From Chiua virens (lineage: Eukaryota > Basidiomycota > Agaricomycetes > Boletales > Boletaceae), in the NCBI GenBank assembly GCA_019787685.1, contig JAHNUO010000001.1:186001-250000 (forward strand): 64,000 bases of DNA. The letters run 5' to 3'. How positions within the stretch are numbered: the stretch's first letter is position 1; every line of letters starts with the position of its first letter. The position numbers and the translations under genes are program-made. Shown here in pieces: positions 23,663-37,003 of the stretch. Under the pieces are notes generated by a model. It ran no database searches and was not told where the DNA came from. It was given only the letters and a program-made list of their open reading frames with translations.

Positions 23663-25911
23663 ATGGACGCACTCTCGCCCACTCTGCTCGTTGTGGTTTG
23701 TTCCGCATTAATTTTCGGGATAGATGTTTTGCGGCGCTTTGTTCAAGGAAAATTCAAAGGAAAGGGCTTCCTCTACCCCCTGGACCAGTCCATGTTCCGA
23801 TATTAGGCAGCATGCTTTCCATAAATCGCGAGGCGCCCTGGAAAACTTATACAGAATGGCACACCATCTACGGTAAGTTCTTCTTTAGTATCATATTCGC
23901 CAGCTTGCTGAGTACGTCCAGGCGATATGTTCTATTTCCGTCTCTTGGATCAGGACACAGTCGTCCTGGGGTCGCGAACGGCCGCTGTAGAACTGCTAGA
24001 GAAGCGTTCGAGAATTTATTCAGACCGTCCTTTTGTTGCCACCCTTGCCCCGTGAGTTTTATTATAGTATCGGGCTATCCGGCATGGATTTGCTGACTAA
24101 TTTCGTCCAGCTATGGTATAGACACTAATTTCGTCTTCACCCCTTACGGCGATAATTGGAGATCGTGCCGGCGAATTGTGCATCAAACATTCTGTGCGAA
24201 GGGCTCTCTCGCCCTGCGTCCCATGCAGCTCCGGAAAGGTCTCGAGCTGGCCGTAAGTTTAGTTCAGAATCCTGACCGTTTTGAATATCATTACACTGTG
24301 TAAGTGTCACATTCCAACTATATGACGCACATCGAGACGTGACAATGTTGCAGATTCAGCGCCGCCGAATCACTATCTGCTGTCTACGACTATGATCCCA
24401 AGGCAGAAGGCGATCCTTTGATAAACGATATCATAACTGGCGCTGCGGCAGCGATACCAGCAGCTACACCAGAGAATGCTGTCATCCTCAAGTTGTTCCC
24501 GTTTCGTGAGTTGCCTGAAACATTTCTGTCGAATATATTATGATTCACACTTTCTTCCTGGAAGTATTGCATATTCCAGACTGGTGCCCAGGATCTGGGT
24601 TGAAACGCGAGGCCAAACTTTCTTACGACCTGGCTGTAGGGACGGCCGAGATGTCCTTCCGGTACATTGAAGAGCGCATGGTGACCAGATTTATGTTTCT
24701 GATGGTGTGGATTTAACGTGGTCTGCCCTACCTGCAGAAGGAATCCAAACAACCAATCGTCTCGCTGGTTTCTAACCATCTCTCGCAAATTGACAAGTAC
24801 GCGGACCCGTCAAATCACGCAGAATATGTTTCTGTGTTGAAAAAGGCGGCTGTATCTTCGCTTTTTGGTACGTCCTGAAAGATCCACTTGTCAAATCACT
24901 CACTTTTAGGCGTCGTACAGCTTCTTCGGAGACGGTGTGTTATGTCATGTAGAGTGCGACATGGACAAAACTCATGGAAAGCTACAGACCGCCTCTTCCC
25001 TGATGGTTTTCACCCTCGCCATGGTTATGTACCCGCACGTCTGGAAGCGCGCTCAAGTAGAGATAGACACCGTTGTCGGAACTGATCGCATCCCCAACTT
25101 TGATGACAGATCCGTTTTGCCATATGTGGATGCCATCGTGCATGAGACAGTCCGATGGCGGCCAGTGGTACCCTTGGGTGAGAACTCTTCTTTTGCTTGG
25201 AAAGTCAATTCAAGACGTTTGACAACGAATGTACAAGGAATTTGGCATGCCACTTCGGACAGTGACGTTTATAATGGGCAATATATACCCAAAGGTACGT
25301 TCCCGTTTCATGCATATACATAAAAGATCAGGGTCGTGACCACAGCGAAAGGTGCGACCGTAGTCGCGAATCTATGGTAGGTCTCTCCATCACTCGATCG
25401 TTCCCTGGCAAAACGGTTTTATCCGCAGGGCCATGTCCCGAGACGAGAAACAGTACCCGAATCCAGAGGAATTCATTCCAGAGAGATTCCTCGACGACGA
25501 CGGCATGTTGAACAACAACATTAACAATCCGATGGACTTTGTGTTTGGGTTTGGTCGACGAGTCTGCCCTGGTTTGTGCATATACAAAGTTTCCATGCGT
25601 TTTGGCGATTCATACATTTACTTTTCGATTAGGACGGTACTTTGCGGACGCATCACTCTTCACTGCTATCGCCACAATGCTTGCGATGTTTGAGTTCCAT
25701 ATCCCCAAAGACGAACAAGGAAACGACGTCGCACTCGATATAACATGGGTGAACGGTGTGACTCAGTACGTGGTCCGAACCAAGAATCATTGTGGTATTG
25801 ATGTGATGGTGCGGATATTTATCTAGCCACCCTAAATCATTCCCGTGTCGCATCTTTCCACGATCACACGTGAACAAGGCGTATCTAGAGCGCTTGCATT
25901 CGAAATTGTAG
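23663..25911 (+). pseudogene. Cytochrome P450, copy 2, single frameshift in exon 1
   Basis: Same architecture as copies 1 and 3: anchor (LLVVVCSALIFGIDVL), Pro hinge, ASSETT I-helix joined across an intron, ETVRW K-helix, [18 protein letters not shown] haem loop, and a final exon ending in ERLHSKL with a stop at 25911. All later exons read in phase. One base is missing around 23749-23754, where copy 3 reads CAAGGCAAAGTGCAAAGG. The anchor is thereby out of frame with the rest, and translation from the ATG stops soon after. Apart from this the gene looks healthy, so it is either a very recent pseudogene or a base-call error. Confidence 0.85.
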
Positions 25912-28760
25912 TCGAACTGGATCTGGAGCAGGAAGGAAAGGTGTTCTCCAGCTATGGTGTCGTTTAATGCGTTGTCGTTTGCATAAATGCACCAAAACGT
26001 AGCTCCATTTGGAGAGTGTTCGCGATTAAGGCGGGTCGAGACGTACCATGTTCACGGACATCAGACATTTGTGTTGCACTTGCTAGGAGGCTAGGATTCT
26101 GGAAGACTGCCATGAAAGATTTCAGATGCACCTAGAGTAATATTTTCGTTTATTCCGTAAACAAAACCACTATGATGCATTCCCCATCCACCGGCCATCG
26201 CCATGGTGTGTCTTCATCATGCTTCTATGCGTAAAATTCATTGTAAATGCTCACCTACATGTTCCAACTCGCATGTGATTTCGTCAGAGACGGTCTACAA
26301 CAATGAGGGTACAAAGTTACTAAGTTAGCACTCACATATGTTTCTGATTTCCAACGTCCAAGCAGGTAAACTCGCTCTATATCGCACTCCGGTCCTTCAA
26401 CTGTTCTTCCCAGGCGAATTTGCATAGGAGAGCGAGGTGGAAGGATGTTGACAATGCGGAATAGGGAGATGGAAAACCCGGAAGACCACTGCGGCAGGGA
26501 GTAAGTGTCTCAAATTCTTGGTATAATCAGAAGGATGATCTTATGTTCAGACCTCCATGTCTAATTTGGGGTGGCGAGCACTTCTCCACGACGATCACCA
26601 TGATCGATGATGTCACTGATGGCATCAGTTCCGTCTCTCCTGGCTCTTGTAAGAACTGAAGAAGTGTATTACATTTGATTACGGATCTCAGGGGACACAT
26701 CGAAGGTGTCTCGAACAAAGAAAAATAGAAAGTGCACACGGTATTGGCGTTAGCCGGAGGGGGCCAACATCTAGTGTGGGCCGCGATGTGTCATCTGCTC
26801 CAAGCTTCATGGTCCCGTCGGCCCTTGTAAACCTCAACGTCAACCTCGCATTCAACGAACACGTCGACGCATTACCTTGCCGATAAATGCCACCAACGAT
26901 GGATCACTGTACATCGCGCCACTCTGACCCACGTGTTCGAGTCCGTCTTGCTGGACCCAAGGCGAGATGAAGAGGGTGACCACGCTGTGCAAGGTGTTAC
27001 TCGAACGTCTCAACTCAAAGGAGCGTGGATCGAACGTACCGGAAACCGAGTCTGTTGAACGAAAACGTATACGATTTTCCGTCTTTTGCGACTTCGGTGT
27101 GGGCACCGGTGGAGAGACATAGTCTACGAAACCCTGCAAAGCGCTTCAGCATTTGGATGTAGCACACATAGACCGTGTACGCCATGTTCGTCGAATGTGA
27201 GGAGGAAGAGCATGTTGTTCCTTGTGGCGAGCTGTGAAGTACCTCGTAAATGCTTTTCATCCACGCATCGCGACAACGGATGGTCGTTTATATTGAGCAA
27301 ATACAGGGGATACGAATTCGAATGTCGTACCTCGGTGTTGACATGAGCAAACCGAAGCAACCTCCCAGCCTTGGCATCCACAAAGAACTGCGTGACGGGG
27401 AGGACATTCTTTGTCCATTGATAGAACTCGGAGCCCGGGTTAAAACTAGAGTTGTAGCAATTGACTCAGCTAACATTGGCTTCGTCGAGTTGCTGAAGGA
27501 TCGAACGTCAGGCGGTGGGGAAGGCAAAAGTCGTCGAACGCGCCGTCGTTCTTACCATGCCTATAAGATGTGCCAGACATCTTGTAGCCGATTAGAATTC
27601 GTAGGACCAGGAACGCCGCAGAATCAGTGATCAAACACGTTCAAGACAGGCACGGATGTGATGCGATGGGTCACGGTAGGGTCTGACCTGGCAAAGAATG
27701 CGTGGACGACCGTCGTTGCAGCTCAAGGGGACCGTGTATTTGCGGGACGTGTGGACGGATGAGACAGTGGATGTGGACATGCTTTCGGTGCTGGCGGGAC
27801 ACTGACGGGTGTTGTAGGAATATTCACCCAAACGCGACGCTGATGCGGATTTATCTCGGGAACGTATTGTGTCTCGGTTGGTTGCGCCCCGCAGGATGTC
27901 TGGGCTCAAGCGGACGGAGGGGTGCGTTTGTGGCATCACTCTCCCTAAGGCGTAATTTGATGGTTGGCGTTGCGTTTCTCGCTGAATAGACGGACTGGAG
28001 ACCACAGAGATAGTCGCTTGTGGCGAAACGAGCGTGTTGTTTCACCCGCCACCGTTACAACTCATGTGTGTGCGTTGGGAAGGTGAGTGCGACCACAACT
28101 TGAAGATCCCTGGTGCCTAAGGCCTGAGATCTGAGAGTCTGTGAGCAGAGTAGTCATGAAGTGATGTGCGATGAGGACCCACTGGCGTGCCATCCAACCC
28201 CAATACCTAAATGTCTCCTCGCAATGCCCTAGCCCTACGAAAAGTCGGCGAAACGGCGCATGTGAAGGTTGTGATGGGACAATGCAAGCGCATGCGCGTT
28301 GTTGTAGAGGTAGAGTGTCGCAATCTAGGAAGCACATGAGGGTCCTTGAACAGTTCAACGGATGCATTGCTCGACTGCAGGTTCGTATAATGCGAGCCAG
28401 CCGATGAGACCTGAGACGCCATGATAGAGAATGCGAGGCAGTCAGTCGTTGGGAGACCCTTTCGCACCTTTTAGAGAGCTAACTCGTCTGGGGGTGAACT
28501 TGTTTGACTCTACTGGGCTGAGTACAAACAAGGGTCCTCGGTGATGATGGCCGTGTGAATTATTTTTTGCCACCACGCAATGAGGGATGATGCGAACGAA
28601 TCATCAGAGTATGCCACACGCGGGCCTCAGGGCAACCGTCCATCCAAGATGTTGCCAAGGCACAAGGGCAAAGTCAACCTTTTATTATGAATGACTGTGA
28701 TCAGAAGGGACACACCGCCCTTGAAATTGGGACTCCGTTACTACCATGCCGTCCAGGCTA
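25912..28760. other. Intergenic stretch with a possible decayed minus-strand gene
   Basis: The best coding-like piece is a minus-strand frame at 26852-27139, which includes SFELRRSSNTLHSVVTLF and YSDPSLVAFIGK followed by a GTAATG donor. Adjacent minus-strand pieces up to about 28.0 kb switch frame often. I do not recognise the family. A segment at about 26770-26840 is also found, about 80% similar, at 59830-59905, which marks a dispersed repeat. From about 28740 the duplicated P450 upstream block begins. Confidence 0.25.
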
Positions 28761-29069
28761 CTACCGCCGCAGCATTTCGGGTCGGAAGGTTCATTTTTAA
28801 GGGCGTTTTCAAACCCCGGTAGGTAAGTAGCTTTGCCTTAGTAACTGTATTACTGGGGCATTATATTCAACAGATTTTACACCCTTTCGACAGCACATCG
28901 CGGGAAAGTGGCGAGGTGCCAGTGGAGAGTAATGGATCATGATGACCTGATAATTGGGATGCCTATTCTGAGCCCTTGCCTATTGCGATTCCCGACTCGG
29001 ATCGAATCAATTCGAAGCTCAATCAGCACTATGCTTTCGGTTCCTTATCCGGAAGATGAGGTGCGCCCA

Positions 29070-29077
29070 TATAAATA
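29070..29077 (+). promoter_or_regulatory. TATA box of P450 copy 3
   Basis: TATAAATA lies 57 bp before the ATG at 29127, just after the shared CTTATCCGGAAGATGAG block. Confidence 0.55.
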
Positions 29078-29126
29078 TATTGTCTACCACATGAGCTGCA
29101 TTGTATTGCACCCTCTTCACATCACG

Positions 29127-31382
29127 ATGGACGCACTGTCGCCCTTTCTGCTCGTAGTGATTTTTTCAGTATCGATCGTCGCTATCGATATTTTGTGGCG
29201 CTTTGTTCAAGGCAAAGTGCAAAGGAATGGGCTTCCTCTGCCCCCCGGACCAGTCAACGTCCCGATAATAGGGAGCACGCTTTCCATCGATCGCGAGGCG
29301 CCTTGGAAAACCTACACAGAGTGGCACACTATCTACGGTAAGTTCCTCTTTAGTATCATATTCGCCAGCTTGCTGAGTACATCCAGGCGATATGTTCTAT
29401 TTCCGTCTCTTGGATCAGGACATAGTCGTCCTGGGGTCGCGAACGGCCGCTGTAGAACTGCTAGAGAAGCGTTCGAGAATTTATTCAGACCGTCCTTTTA
29501 TAGCCACCCTTGCGCCGTGAGTGGTTATATGGGCTATCCAGTACGGTTTCGTCGACTAACATCGTCCAGCTATGGTATAGACATCAGTTTTGCCTTCACC
29601 CCTTACGGCGATAATTGGAGATCATCCCGGCGAATTGCACATCAAACATTCTGTGCGGAAGGCTCTCTCATCCTGCGTCCCATGCAGCTCCGGAAAGGTC
29701 TTGAGCTGGCCATAAGTTTGATTCAGAAACCCGACCGCTTCGAATATCATTACACTGTGTAAGTATCATATTCCAGCTATATGACGCATTTCGAGACATG
29801 ACAAATTACAGCTTCAGCGCCGCCGAATCACTGTCCGCTATCTACGATTATGATCCCAAGGCAGAAGGCGATCCTTTGATAAACGATATCAGAGCTGGCG
29901 CTGCGGCATCGGTACCAGCAGTCACACCAGAGAATGCTGTTATCCTCAAATTATTCCCGTTTCGTGAGTTGCCTCCAACTCTGTGGTCAGAACATTATTG
30001 TTCACACTTTCTTTCGGAAGTATTGCATATTCCAGACTGGTGCCCAGGATCTGGATTGAAACGCGAAGCCAAACGTTCTTATGACCTGACCGCAGGGTTG
30101 ACTGAGATAACCTTCCGGTACACCGAAGAGCGCATGGTGAGTACATGTATATCTTAGACGGATTGGATTTGATGTCGCCTACCCTCTTCGCAGAAGACCT
30201 CCAACCGTTCGATCGTCTCGTTGGTTTCTCATCACCTCTCGCAAATCGACAAGTATGCGGACCCGTCGAATCATGCAGAATACACGTCTGCTTTAAAAAA
30301 GGCCGCTGTATCTTCACTTCTTGGTACGTCGTAGAAGATGCATTTGGTTGATCGCTCACTTTCATGTGTCGTACAGCTTCCGCAGAGACGGTGCGTCCTG
30401 TACGTAGAGTGTGACGTGGACACAACCCATGGATAGTATGCAGACCGCCTCTTCCCTAATGGTTTTCACCCTTGCCATGGTCATGCACCCGCACGTCTGG
30501 AAGCGCGCTCAAGCAGAGATAGATGCCTTCGTCGGAACTGATCGCATCCCCAACTTTGATGACAGATCCGTTTTGCCCTATGTGGATGCCATCATTCGTG
30601 AGACAGTCCGATGGCGGCCAGTGGTACCCTTGGGTAAGAATCTTATTTTGCTTGGAAAGACAATTCAGGATGTTTGACGATGGGTGTACAAGGGATTTGG
30701 CATGCCACCTCGGACAGTGACATTTACAATGGGCAATATATCCCCAAAGGTACGTTTCCGTGTGCATATACATAGATGATCGGGGTCGTGACGGTAGTGA
30801 CAGGCGCGACCGTCGTCGCGAATCTATGGTAAGTCTCTCCATCACTCGATCGTTCCCTGGCAAAATGGTTTTATCTATAGGGCCATGTCTCGAGACGAGA
30901 GACAGTACCCGAATGCAGAGAAATTTATTCCCGAGAGGTTCCTCAACTACGACGGTATGTTGAACGACAACAACAACAATCCAATGGACTTTGTGTTTGG
31001 GTTTGGCCGACGCATCTGCCCTGGTGCGTGTATATACAACGTTCCCTCGTGTACTTTTATGTTTTGGTGGTTGACACATTTACTTTTTGATTAGGACGGC
31101 ATTTTGCGGATGCATCGCTCTTCACTGCCATCGCCACGATGCTTGCGATGTTCGAATTCCACATCCCCAAAGACGAACAAGGGAATGACGTCGCATTCGA
31201 GATAACATGGGTGAACGGTGTGACTCAGTACGTGGTCCGAACTAAGAATCATTGTGGTATTGATGTGATGGTGTGGGTATTTATCTAGCCACCCTAAATC
31301 ATTCCCGTGTCGCATCTCTCCACGATCACACGTGAACAAGGCGTATCTAGAGCGCTTGCATTCGGAATTGGGATTGAGCTAG
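29127..31382 (+). CDS. Cytochrome P450 monooxygenase, copy 3 (intact)
   Basis: Second fully readable copy. It has an anchor (LLVVIFSVSIVAIDILW), a hinge LPLPPGPVNVP, the block REAPWKTYTEWHTIYG, YGDNWRSSRR (C-helix), an I-helix ASAETT assembled from three exons, ETVRW, PERFLNYD and FGFGRRICPG. The tail exon after an intron at about 31229-31286 gives PKSFPCRISPRS and ends at a stop at 31382. It has a typical P450 length of about 500 residues. Introns sit at the same places as in copies 1, 2 and 4. The protein is probably anchored in the ER and fed by a P450 reductase. No PKS, NRPS or terpene synthase lies nearby, so a role in detoxification or lignin/plant-compound oxidation is as likely as a biosynthetic one. 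Confidence 0.92.
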
Positions 31383-32999
31383 CTCTGGAGTAGGAAGGAG
31401 CAATGTTCTGGCTATCAGAGCTGCTTCGACCTATTGCAATGTATATGAACAAGATCGACATGTGCAAACATCCTGTCTCTTTGTACTGAATATGGATTGA
31501 ATGTTTCGGCGTCGCATCTTATATCTGCAAGTCATGCTCATCGTACAAATGTAGCTCCCTATTTGCACACCTCTCTGAGATCAACGTATTTCAGACAGCA
31601 AAGGTGGAGAACGCAGGAGACCCGTCTTCGCTTTTACTTGAGCTGAACACCGTTTTGTCAAATGTGGGGGTTCGAATTATGGGACAAGTCGGCGACATGG
31701 TCTCCACTACTTTCCTCAATAGGTGCCACATCATAGAGCAGCTGGTATGTTAACGAAGGAGATGCCAAAGGCGGACAGGTTACCGCCACCACATTGTGTC
31801 GCGACATTGGCCACTATCTTGGCCGACGTAGTATCTCCGGCATGCCACTGAGGGCGGTATGGTTGCGGATGAAAGCAGTGTCGGATAATATATGGTGACT
31901 ACCGTACTCTCGAACGAGAAACCAGAACAATTTTTAATCGAGGGCGAGGGCGGAGCTGGATGGGAGGACATATGGGGCGAACTGTGTGTCAGGATGACAA
32001 GGGCGAAGGCACATGTGAGTGGGCCATGTGCGTGCACGAGGATGAGGAGCAAAATTTTACGAATGGGCTTGCTGAAACGGTGGCAATGAGGCCTTGAAGC
32101 TTGAGGGATTGTAGTGGACAACGATGAGGAGATTGAGCTCACCGTGAACGACGACGACTCGGAAGGAGGCGTGTGACAATATTCAAGGGGCGGCCAAAAA
32201 TGCCGAGATGCCGAGGAACTTGGTTAGTCGCCGCAAAGAGCCTTCGACTTATGGAATGATTATGTAAGTAATAACGTCCGCTCCTTTTGAGTTTTGACTG
32301 CCTCCGAATCGTTGAACTGAAAGAAATCAAGATCGAAGTTGCCATTTGTATTCACAAACAAATATCTAAAACGCCCGAAAGCCACCACCATCGACAATGG
32401 AGATCGACTATCCAGGTCGACTCGCTGAGGAGGCCCAAGGTTAAAGTCAACGAGACGTGCCACGGTCACCATCGCATGACACAGGTATAGCACTTAGTGA
32501 CATCATACTCTGAATATTTTATTACAGTTTGCCAAATGAGACAAACGGGGTAAAACGGCTATGATCAGAATTCGAAGGACACAGCCTAAGTGTATTAACA
32601 TTCTACAATAGCCGCAGTTGGCACGATACTACCAAAACAAAAAACCCGGCGGTGAAACTTACTTTTGAACTCGGTTACTGGTTTATGCCACCATGCAGCC
32701 GTAGAACGTAAAGCCAAACTGTGGCGCCGCGGCATTTCGCTGGAAGGTTCATTTTCGGAGCGTTCTTCGAACCGTCGTACGTGGCTTTAACCCTCCGCGA
32801 CTACATACATTACAAGGGTATTATTCAACAGACTTCACACCTTCCCCCCTGAAATCTGGAACAGCATCATCATGCGGCCTGATAGTAGGCTGATACTTCA
32901 GGTACCTATTCCTTGCCTATTGTGATTGTTGACTCGGATCGAATCGAATCGAAGCTCGAAGTACTTCGGGTGCCTTATCTAGAAGATGAGGTGTATCTT
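31383..32999. other. Duplicated flanks between P450 copies 3 and 4
   Basis: No gene. 31545-31760 resembles the 3' flanks of copies 4 (about 35590-35770) and 5 (about 39400-39630), with shared TTTCAGACA and CATCGTAGAGTAGC-type blocks. About 32470-32999 is the duplicated 5' flank. Confidence 0.55.
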
Positions 33000-33006
33000 T
33001 ATAAAT
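33000..33006 (+). promoter_or_regulatory. TATA box of P450 copy 4
   Basis: TATAAAT lies 48 bp before the ATG at 33048 and follows CTTATCTAGAAGATGAG. In copy 5 the matching place (36954-36962) reads ACGTAAATG, so its TATA is lost. Confidence 0.5.
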
Positions 33007-33047
33007 GTAGCGTCTTACATGATGTCGTTGCGTTTCACCCTCGCACT

Positions 33048-35298
33048 ATGGACGCACTCTCACCCTTTCGACTTGCCGTGATTTTACCAGCATCGATCGT
33101 CGCTATAGATGTTTTGTGGCGTTTTGTCCAAGGCAAGGTGCAAAGGAAAGGGCTCCCTCTGCCCCCTGGACCAGTCCACGTCCCGGTAGTAGGAAGCATG
33201 CTCTTTATAGACCGCGAGGCGCCTTGGAAAACGTACACAAAGTGGCACGCTATCTACGGTTCGTTTTTCCTTAGTATCATATTCGTCAGCTTGATTAGTA
33301 TGTCTAGGCGATTTGTTCTATTTCCGGCTCTTGGATCAGGACCTAATCATCCTGGGGTCGCAAGCAGTCGCTGTAGAACTGCTGGAGAAGCGTTCAGCAA
33401 TTTATTCAGACCGTCCTTTTATTGCTACCCTTGGGCCGTGAGTTTCATATGCAAATTATCCGAAATGAATTCATTGCCGACCGTGCCCTACCAGGTATGG
33501 TGTAGACATCGTTTTCGCGTTCACTCCCTACGGAGAAAATTGGAGATCATGTCGACGGATCGCACATCAAACATTCCGCGCGGAAGCCTCTCTCACCCTG
33601 CGCCCCATGCAGCTCCGCAAAGGTCTAGAACTCGCCACGAGTTTGATTCGGAATCCCCATCGTTTCGAACACCATTATACTGTGTATGTGTCACATTCTA
33701 ACCATGCGACACAATCCGAGACGTGACAATATTACAGCTTCAGCACCAGTTTATCACTTTCCGCTACCTACGATTATGATCCCGAGGCAGAAGACGATCC
33801 ATTGATAGACGATTACAAAGCTGGCGCTGAGGCAGCGATACCAGCAGCCACACCAGAGAAAGCTATCATCCTCAAATTGTTCCCGTTTCGTAAGTTGCCT
33901 CCAACTTGGCGGTCGGTACATTATGGTTTACACTTGAGTCCTGCAAGTATTGCATATTCCAGACTGGTTTCCGGGATCTGGGTTGAAACGCGAAGCCAAA
34001 CATTCTCACGACATGATCGCAAGGTTGACTGAGATGCCCTACCGGCACATTGAAGAGCGCATGGTGACTATATTTATATTTTCGACGGTGAAGACTTGAC
34101 GCCCTATCCGCAGAAGGAATCCAAACGTCCGATCGTCTCGCTGGTTTCTGATCACCTCTCGCATATTGACGAATACGCGGACCCATCAAATCACGCAGAA
34201 TATGTTTCTGTCTTGAAAAAGGCGGCTGTATCCTCACTGCTTGGTGCGTCGACGACATATGCACTTGTGTGATCGCTCAATGTCAGGCGTCGTACAGCTT
34301 CCTCAGACACAGTGTGTCATGTCATTTAGGACGTGATATGGGCAACTCATGGATAGTCCACAGACCTTTGCTTCCCTGATGAATTTCACTCTTGCCATGG
34401 TCATGCACCCGCAGATCTGGAAGCACGCTCAAGTAGAGATAGATGCCACCGTCGGAACTGGTCGCATCCCCAACTTTGATGACAGATCCAGTTTACCAGT
34501 ATGTGGATGCCATCATTCGTGAGACAGGTCCGATGGCGGCCAGCTGTACCCTTGGGTAAGAATCTTCCTTTGCTCGGAACACCAATTCAGGATGTTTGAC
34601 GATGGATGCACAAGGAATTTGGCATGCCACCTCGGACAGTGATGTTTACAATGGTCAATATATACCCAAAGGTACGTTTGTGCTTCATTTGCATACAGAG
34701 AAGAACGGGATCCTGACGGCGACGACAGGCGCAACCGTGGTCGCGAATATATGGTAGGCCTCTCCGAATCAGTCGATCGTTCACTGGAAAGACGGTTTTA
34801 TCTCTAGGGCCATGTCCAGGGACTGAAACGCAGTACCCGAACGCAGAAAATTTCACTCCAGAGAGGTTTCTGAACGACGACGGAACGTTGAACAACAATG
34901 TTAACAATCCGATGGACTTTGTATTTGGGTTTGGTCGACGAATCTGCCCTGGTGCGCGCATATACAACGTTGCCTCGTACTTTTATGTTTTGGCGATTCA
35001 TACATTTCCTTCTCGTCAGGGCGGTACTTTGCGGACGCATCCCTCTTCAGTGCCATCGCCACGATGCTTGCGATGTTCGAGTTCCATACCCCCAAAGACG
35101 GACAAGGAAACGATGTCCCATTCGAGATAACATGGGTGAACGGTGTGACTCAGTACGTCGGTCCGAACCTCGAATCATTGAGGTATTGACGGTTGGGCAT
35201 CTAGTCACCCTAAATCATTCCCATGCCGCATCTCTCCACGACCACACGTGAACAAGGCGCATATAGAGCGCTTGCATTCGGAATTGCAGTCGAACTAG
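33048..35298 (+). pseudogene. Cytochrome P450, copy 4, three single-base insertions
   Basis: The first half is clean: anchor (LAVILPASIVAIDVLW), hinge, C-helix WRSCRR, and an ASSDTT I-helix. Relative to copy 3, one extra base appears in each of three places: 34488-34500 (before the K-helix), 34525-34529 (inside the K-helix codons) and 34821-34830 (creating a TGA just before the PERF region). FGFGRRICPG and the final exon, ending in a stop at 35298, remain recognisable. As read, no full protein can be made. All three changes are +1, so base-call error must be excluded before calling it dead. Confidence 0.85.
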
Positions 35299-37003
35299 AT
35301 CTGAAGGTGCAAAGCGATGTGTGTTCTTGGGTCGTTGAATCTGCCTTTATCCTGATGGATGCTTGCAATGTATGTCAATAGGATTTGTGTGTACAGACAT
35401 TTTCCCAGCGCAGTCCGACAGTGGCTGGACCACCATGTAAGAGTCATCGAGATTGAAATTGACGATTATGTATTCTGGTTCCTCAATAAAGTTGACTTGT
35501 CAGGAGTATTTGATTTGCGGGAGATCTGGAGAAGTCGCGGCATGGAGAAAACAAAGTACTTAACGGTGCGCATCACAAGAAGAATGCCTCGTCTCTGCAA
35601 AAGTCGTGCTTGTCACACAACTGTTAACCGTCATTTTACACTTCGGTGAGATCATTGTGTTTCAGACACTGGCAGTAAAGGTAGGGAATGGAGGACATGT
35701 TCTCACTTTCCTTGACTTGTATTACTGCATCGTAGAGTAGCTGTTATATTCAAACAAGGCGCTGGTGAACGAGGTAGACTGCAAGATACTCGCCACGGAC
35801 CTAACTGTCGGTGGCACATTCGCTTTGTCCTATCCTTCCCCTAAGTATGGGATGAAGTAGGATTAACGTGGTGTCTCTGGTACAGTATGCCCGTCATAGA
35901 ATTGCCAGTGTCCGCCTTTGGAAGGAACTTCCAGACTGCCAGCGCAACAATTTCAAATACCTCCGACCCGTGTATTATACACGCTTCCTCCTTCCTGATC
36001 CACACATAGGCTGGCGATATGGCAATGGTGTCGACACCACGTCGACACAGATGAAAACTTGGTTTGAGTCGGTGATGATTCTGATGAATCGGTGACTTGA
36101 CTTGACTTTCATGCAATCAGCACGGCAACCTATCCTCTCAGTATTTCAACGAGCAGAACTAGCAGTTTTATTCAACCTCCACCTCAGGAAAGGAATTTGC
36201 ATTCATGACCAAACTCGAGGCCGCCGGATGCTTCTCTTTTGGAACGAACTTCAAGTCGGGAACAGTTTATCCCTTCCGAGCCTTCCGCGCCGGTTTTGCG
36301 GGTTAATTCATGTCAAATTTGAAACGACATCGAAGTAGGCAAGCTGGATTTGCCTAAGCCTGGTTAAGATATGTCATAGTTTATTCTCGTGGTATCATTC
36401 AAGCGTATCAGATGCACACTAGGAATAGAAGTGGCTGCTTCCTTCGACACGTGCTACTCACTGCCAGTGGCAAATCAAGGGCAGACATCCCATGTTTCCA
36501 CGGCATATCGAGCTCAGCTGCTTCTCTTGCTTTCATGTTTCATGCATATCGTCAATCACCCCTTGTGAGTTTAGCTCAAACTCGTGTTTCACGTTTTCTT
36601 ATCTTTGAAGTCATTGGTCGTCTCCGAATGCGTACTAAAAGAGCCATCTTTTCTTCTCGAAGCATATGCCTCGTAAAATATCGTGATAGTGGCCCTTTAG
36701 AAGATGGCAAGTATTGACAACAAATGGTCGACCTTCAGTAGACAATTTTACTCCTCAACAGCTGCATGCAACGGTCCAGGCCCGGGGGCCAAGCAAGAAA
36801 GAGCTCAACTGGTTGGGAGATATCACCCCATTCCCCTGATAGCTGGAGTACCTCTTGGCGAGATCGCGAAGCATGGCCTGATATCTATTCCGATCCCTGA
36901 CTAAATCCATTCGATGCTCAATCATTTCATTTACTTATCTGAAAGGTGCGCCCACGTAAATGTAGTGCCTTCCGCGAGGTTCGTCGTGTTGCACCCTCGT
37001 ACT
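35299..37003. other. Intergenic flanks between P450 copies 4 and 5
   Basis: Copy-4 3' flank to about 35800, then sequence without supported genes, then a decayed version of the P450 promoter from about 36930. The small open frames here show no motifs. Confidence 0.45.

Noticed and set aside
30456..31079. 207-codon minus-strand open frame
   Set aside because: It lies antisense to the P450 copy 3 exons, with repeated counterparts antisense to the other copies. It is a by-product of codon use in the real gene.
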